A stretch of DNA of 58,195 bases from Patescibacteria group bacterium. GTDB taxonomy: Bacteria > Patescibacteriota > Microgenomatia > UBA12405. The number at the start of each line of letters is the position of its first letter. Position 1 is the first letter of the stretch. A program made the position numbers and the translations under genes. Below are positions 57,874 through 58,195 of this stretch, in pieces. The stretch is taken from the NCBI GenBank assembly GCA_018902845.1, contig JAHIPV010000022.1, positions 1 through 58,195 on the forward strand, in the 5' to 3' direction. The notes under the pieces were generated by a model. The model made no database searches, was not told the DNA's origin, and saw nothing but the letters and a program-made list of their open reading frames with translations.

Positions 57874-58195
57874 ATGAAGAATATGTTTGGGATCAAAATT
57901 AAAATTATTACTGACTTTATTTTTATTAAACACCAACTAAACCAAAAAGGTCTCTTGATAATTCCTGGAACTCATAGGGAAAGTTTAATGAAAAAAGCGT
58001 TGAAAGTTTATCAGAAAGGATTTGCCAAATATATTATAACTACCGGTGGAGTGAAGAATAAACAAGGTGTAACTGAATCACAAGAACAAAAAAATTATCT
58101 TATTAAACACAAAGTATTGGCAAAAATAATTTTTTCTGAAAATAAATCTACCAATACAAAAGAAAATGCCGTTTATGCCAAAAAAATAATTAAGA
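57874..58195 (+). CDS. DUF218 (YdcF/SanA-like) protein, 3' partial
   Basis: The frame opens at the ATG 57874 and runs off the window after 107 codons. The family pattern is clear: GLLIIPGTHRESLMKKALKV, KGFAKYIITTGG, TESQEQKNYLI and ENKSTNTKENAVYAKKI. Such proteins are implicated in envelope or surface polymer metabolism. No membrane segment is visible at the N-terminus. It shares a 29-base divergent promoter region with the NUDIX gene. Confidence 0.8.
   Translation, partial: MKNMFGIKIKIITDFIFIKHQLNQKGLLIIPGTHRESLMKKALKVYQKGFAKYIITTGGVKNKQGVTESQEQKNYLIKHKVLAKIIFSENKSTNTKENAVYAKKIIK

Noticed and set aside
1-58195. Recoding of TGA as Gly
   Set aside because: Several genes end in TGA at family-typical lengths (recR, the 9144 gene, the LPQTG gene), so TGA is a stop.

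Overview
The window looks like a chromosomal piece of a Candidate Phyla Radiation (Patescibacteria) bacterium, most likely a Microgenomates-type lineage. The reasons are the AT-rich sequence, reduced or truncated housekeeping proteins (release factor 1 without domain 1, YbeY without its metal site, a short delta-prime subunit), surface proteins with dockerin-like tails, a large type IV pilus operon with many prepilins, and the near absence of biosynthetic metabolism. TGA is used as a normal stop, so the Gracilibacteria/SR1 code is excluded. The taxonomic call is inference.

Layout. 1-4.5 kb: an operon of membrane-anchored surface proteins with cohesin-like and dockerin-like modules, one ending in an LPQTG-type tail. 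4.5-9.1 kb: rpsU-yqeY-ybeY-like, dnaX-ybaB-recR, and a VapBC-type toxin-antitoxin pair. 9.1-15.6 kb: a charged coiled-coil protein, cysS, rpsF-ssb-rpsR-orf-ctpA, and htrA. 15.6-19.4 kb (minus strand): prfA, rpmE, hisS with tRNA-His, a candidate small RNA and two secreted proteins. 19.5-28.6 kb (plus strand): a degenerate metallo-beta-lactamase-like protein, dnaB, an Lgt-like protein, a TraR/DksA-type protein, lspA, a pseudouridine synthase, a LytR_C protein, yebC, a membrane protein, a second toxin-antitoxin pair and a tyrosine recombinase. 28.9-45.4 kb (minus strand): gyrA, gyrB, a SpoU methyltransferase, a thioredoxin-fold protein with a ferredoxin, a HEPN protein with a membrane partner, a MacAB-like efflux system, pth with tRNA-Ala, ligA, Fic and delta-prime. 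45.5-55.4 kb (plus strand): pilB-pilT-pilC, pilD and eight prepilin or pseudopilin genes. 55.4-58.2 kb: an accessory segment with AbiE-type genes, a gene remnant, a NUDIX protein and a partial DUF218 protein.

Three threads run through the window. First, many transcription units have a good -10 hexamer only 5-7 bases before the start codon, which points to widespread leaderless mRNAs, while genes inside operons often overlap or use a GGAG site. Second, two tRNA genes are fused to coding sequences: the last A of the encoded CCA is also the A of the next ATG, and tRNA-Ala also contains the stop codon of pth. Third, a dispersed palindromic element of the form GATCCTTCG...CTCAGGATGAC occurs between genes and also in frame inside ligA, pilD and a prepilin leader.

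The plus strand is G-rich relative to C in every line I counted up to about 56.9 kb, whichever strand carries the genes, and then becomes C-rich. Minus-strand proteins are accordingly rich in K, N, I, T and Q, and plus-strand proteins in V, G, L and D. All readings are by eye; no database search or folding was run.
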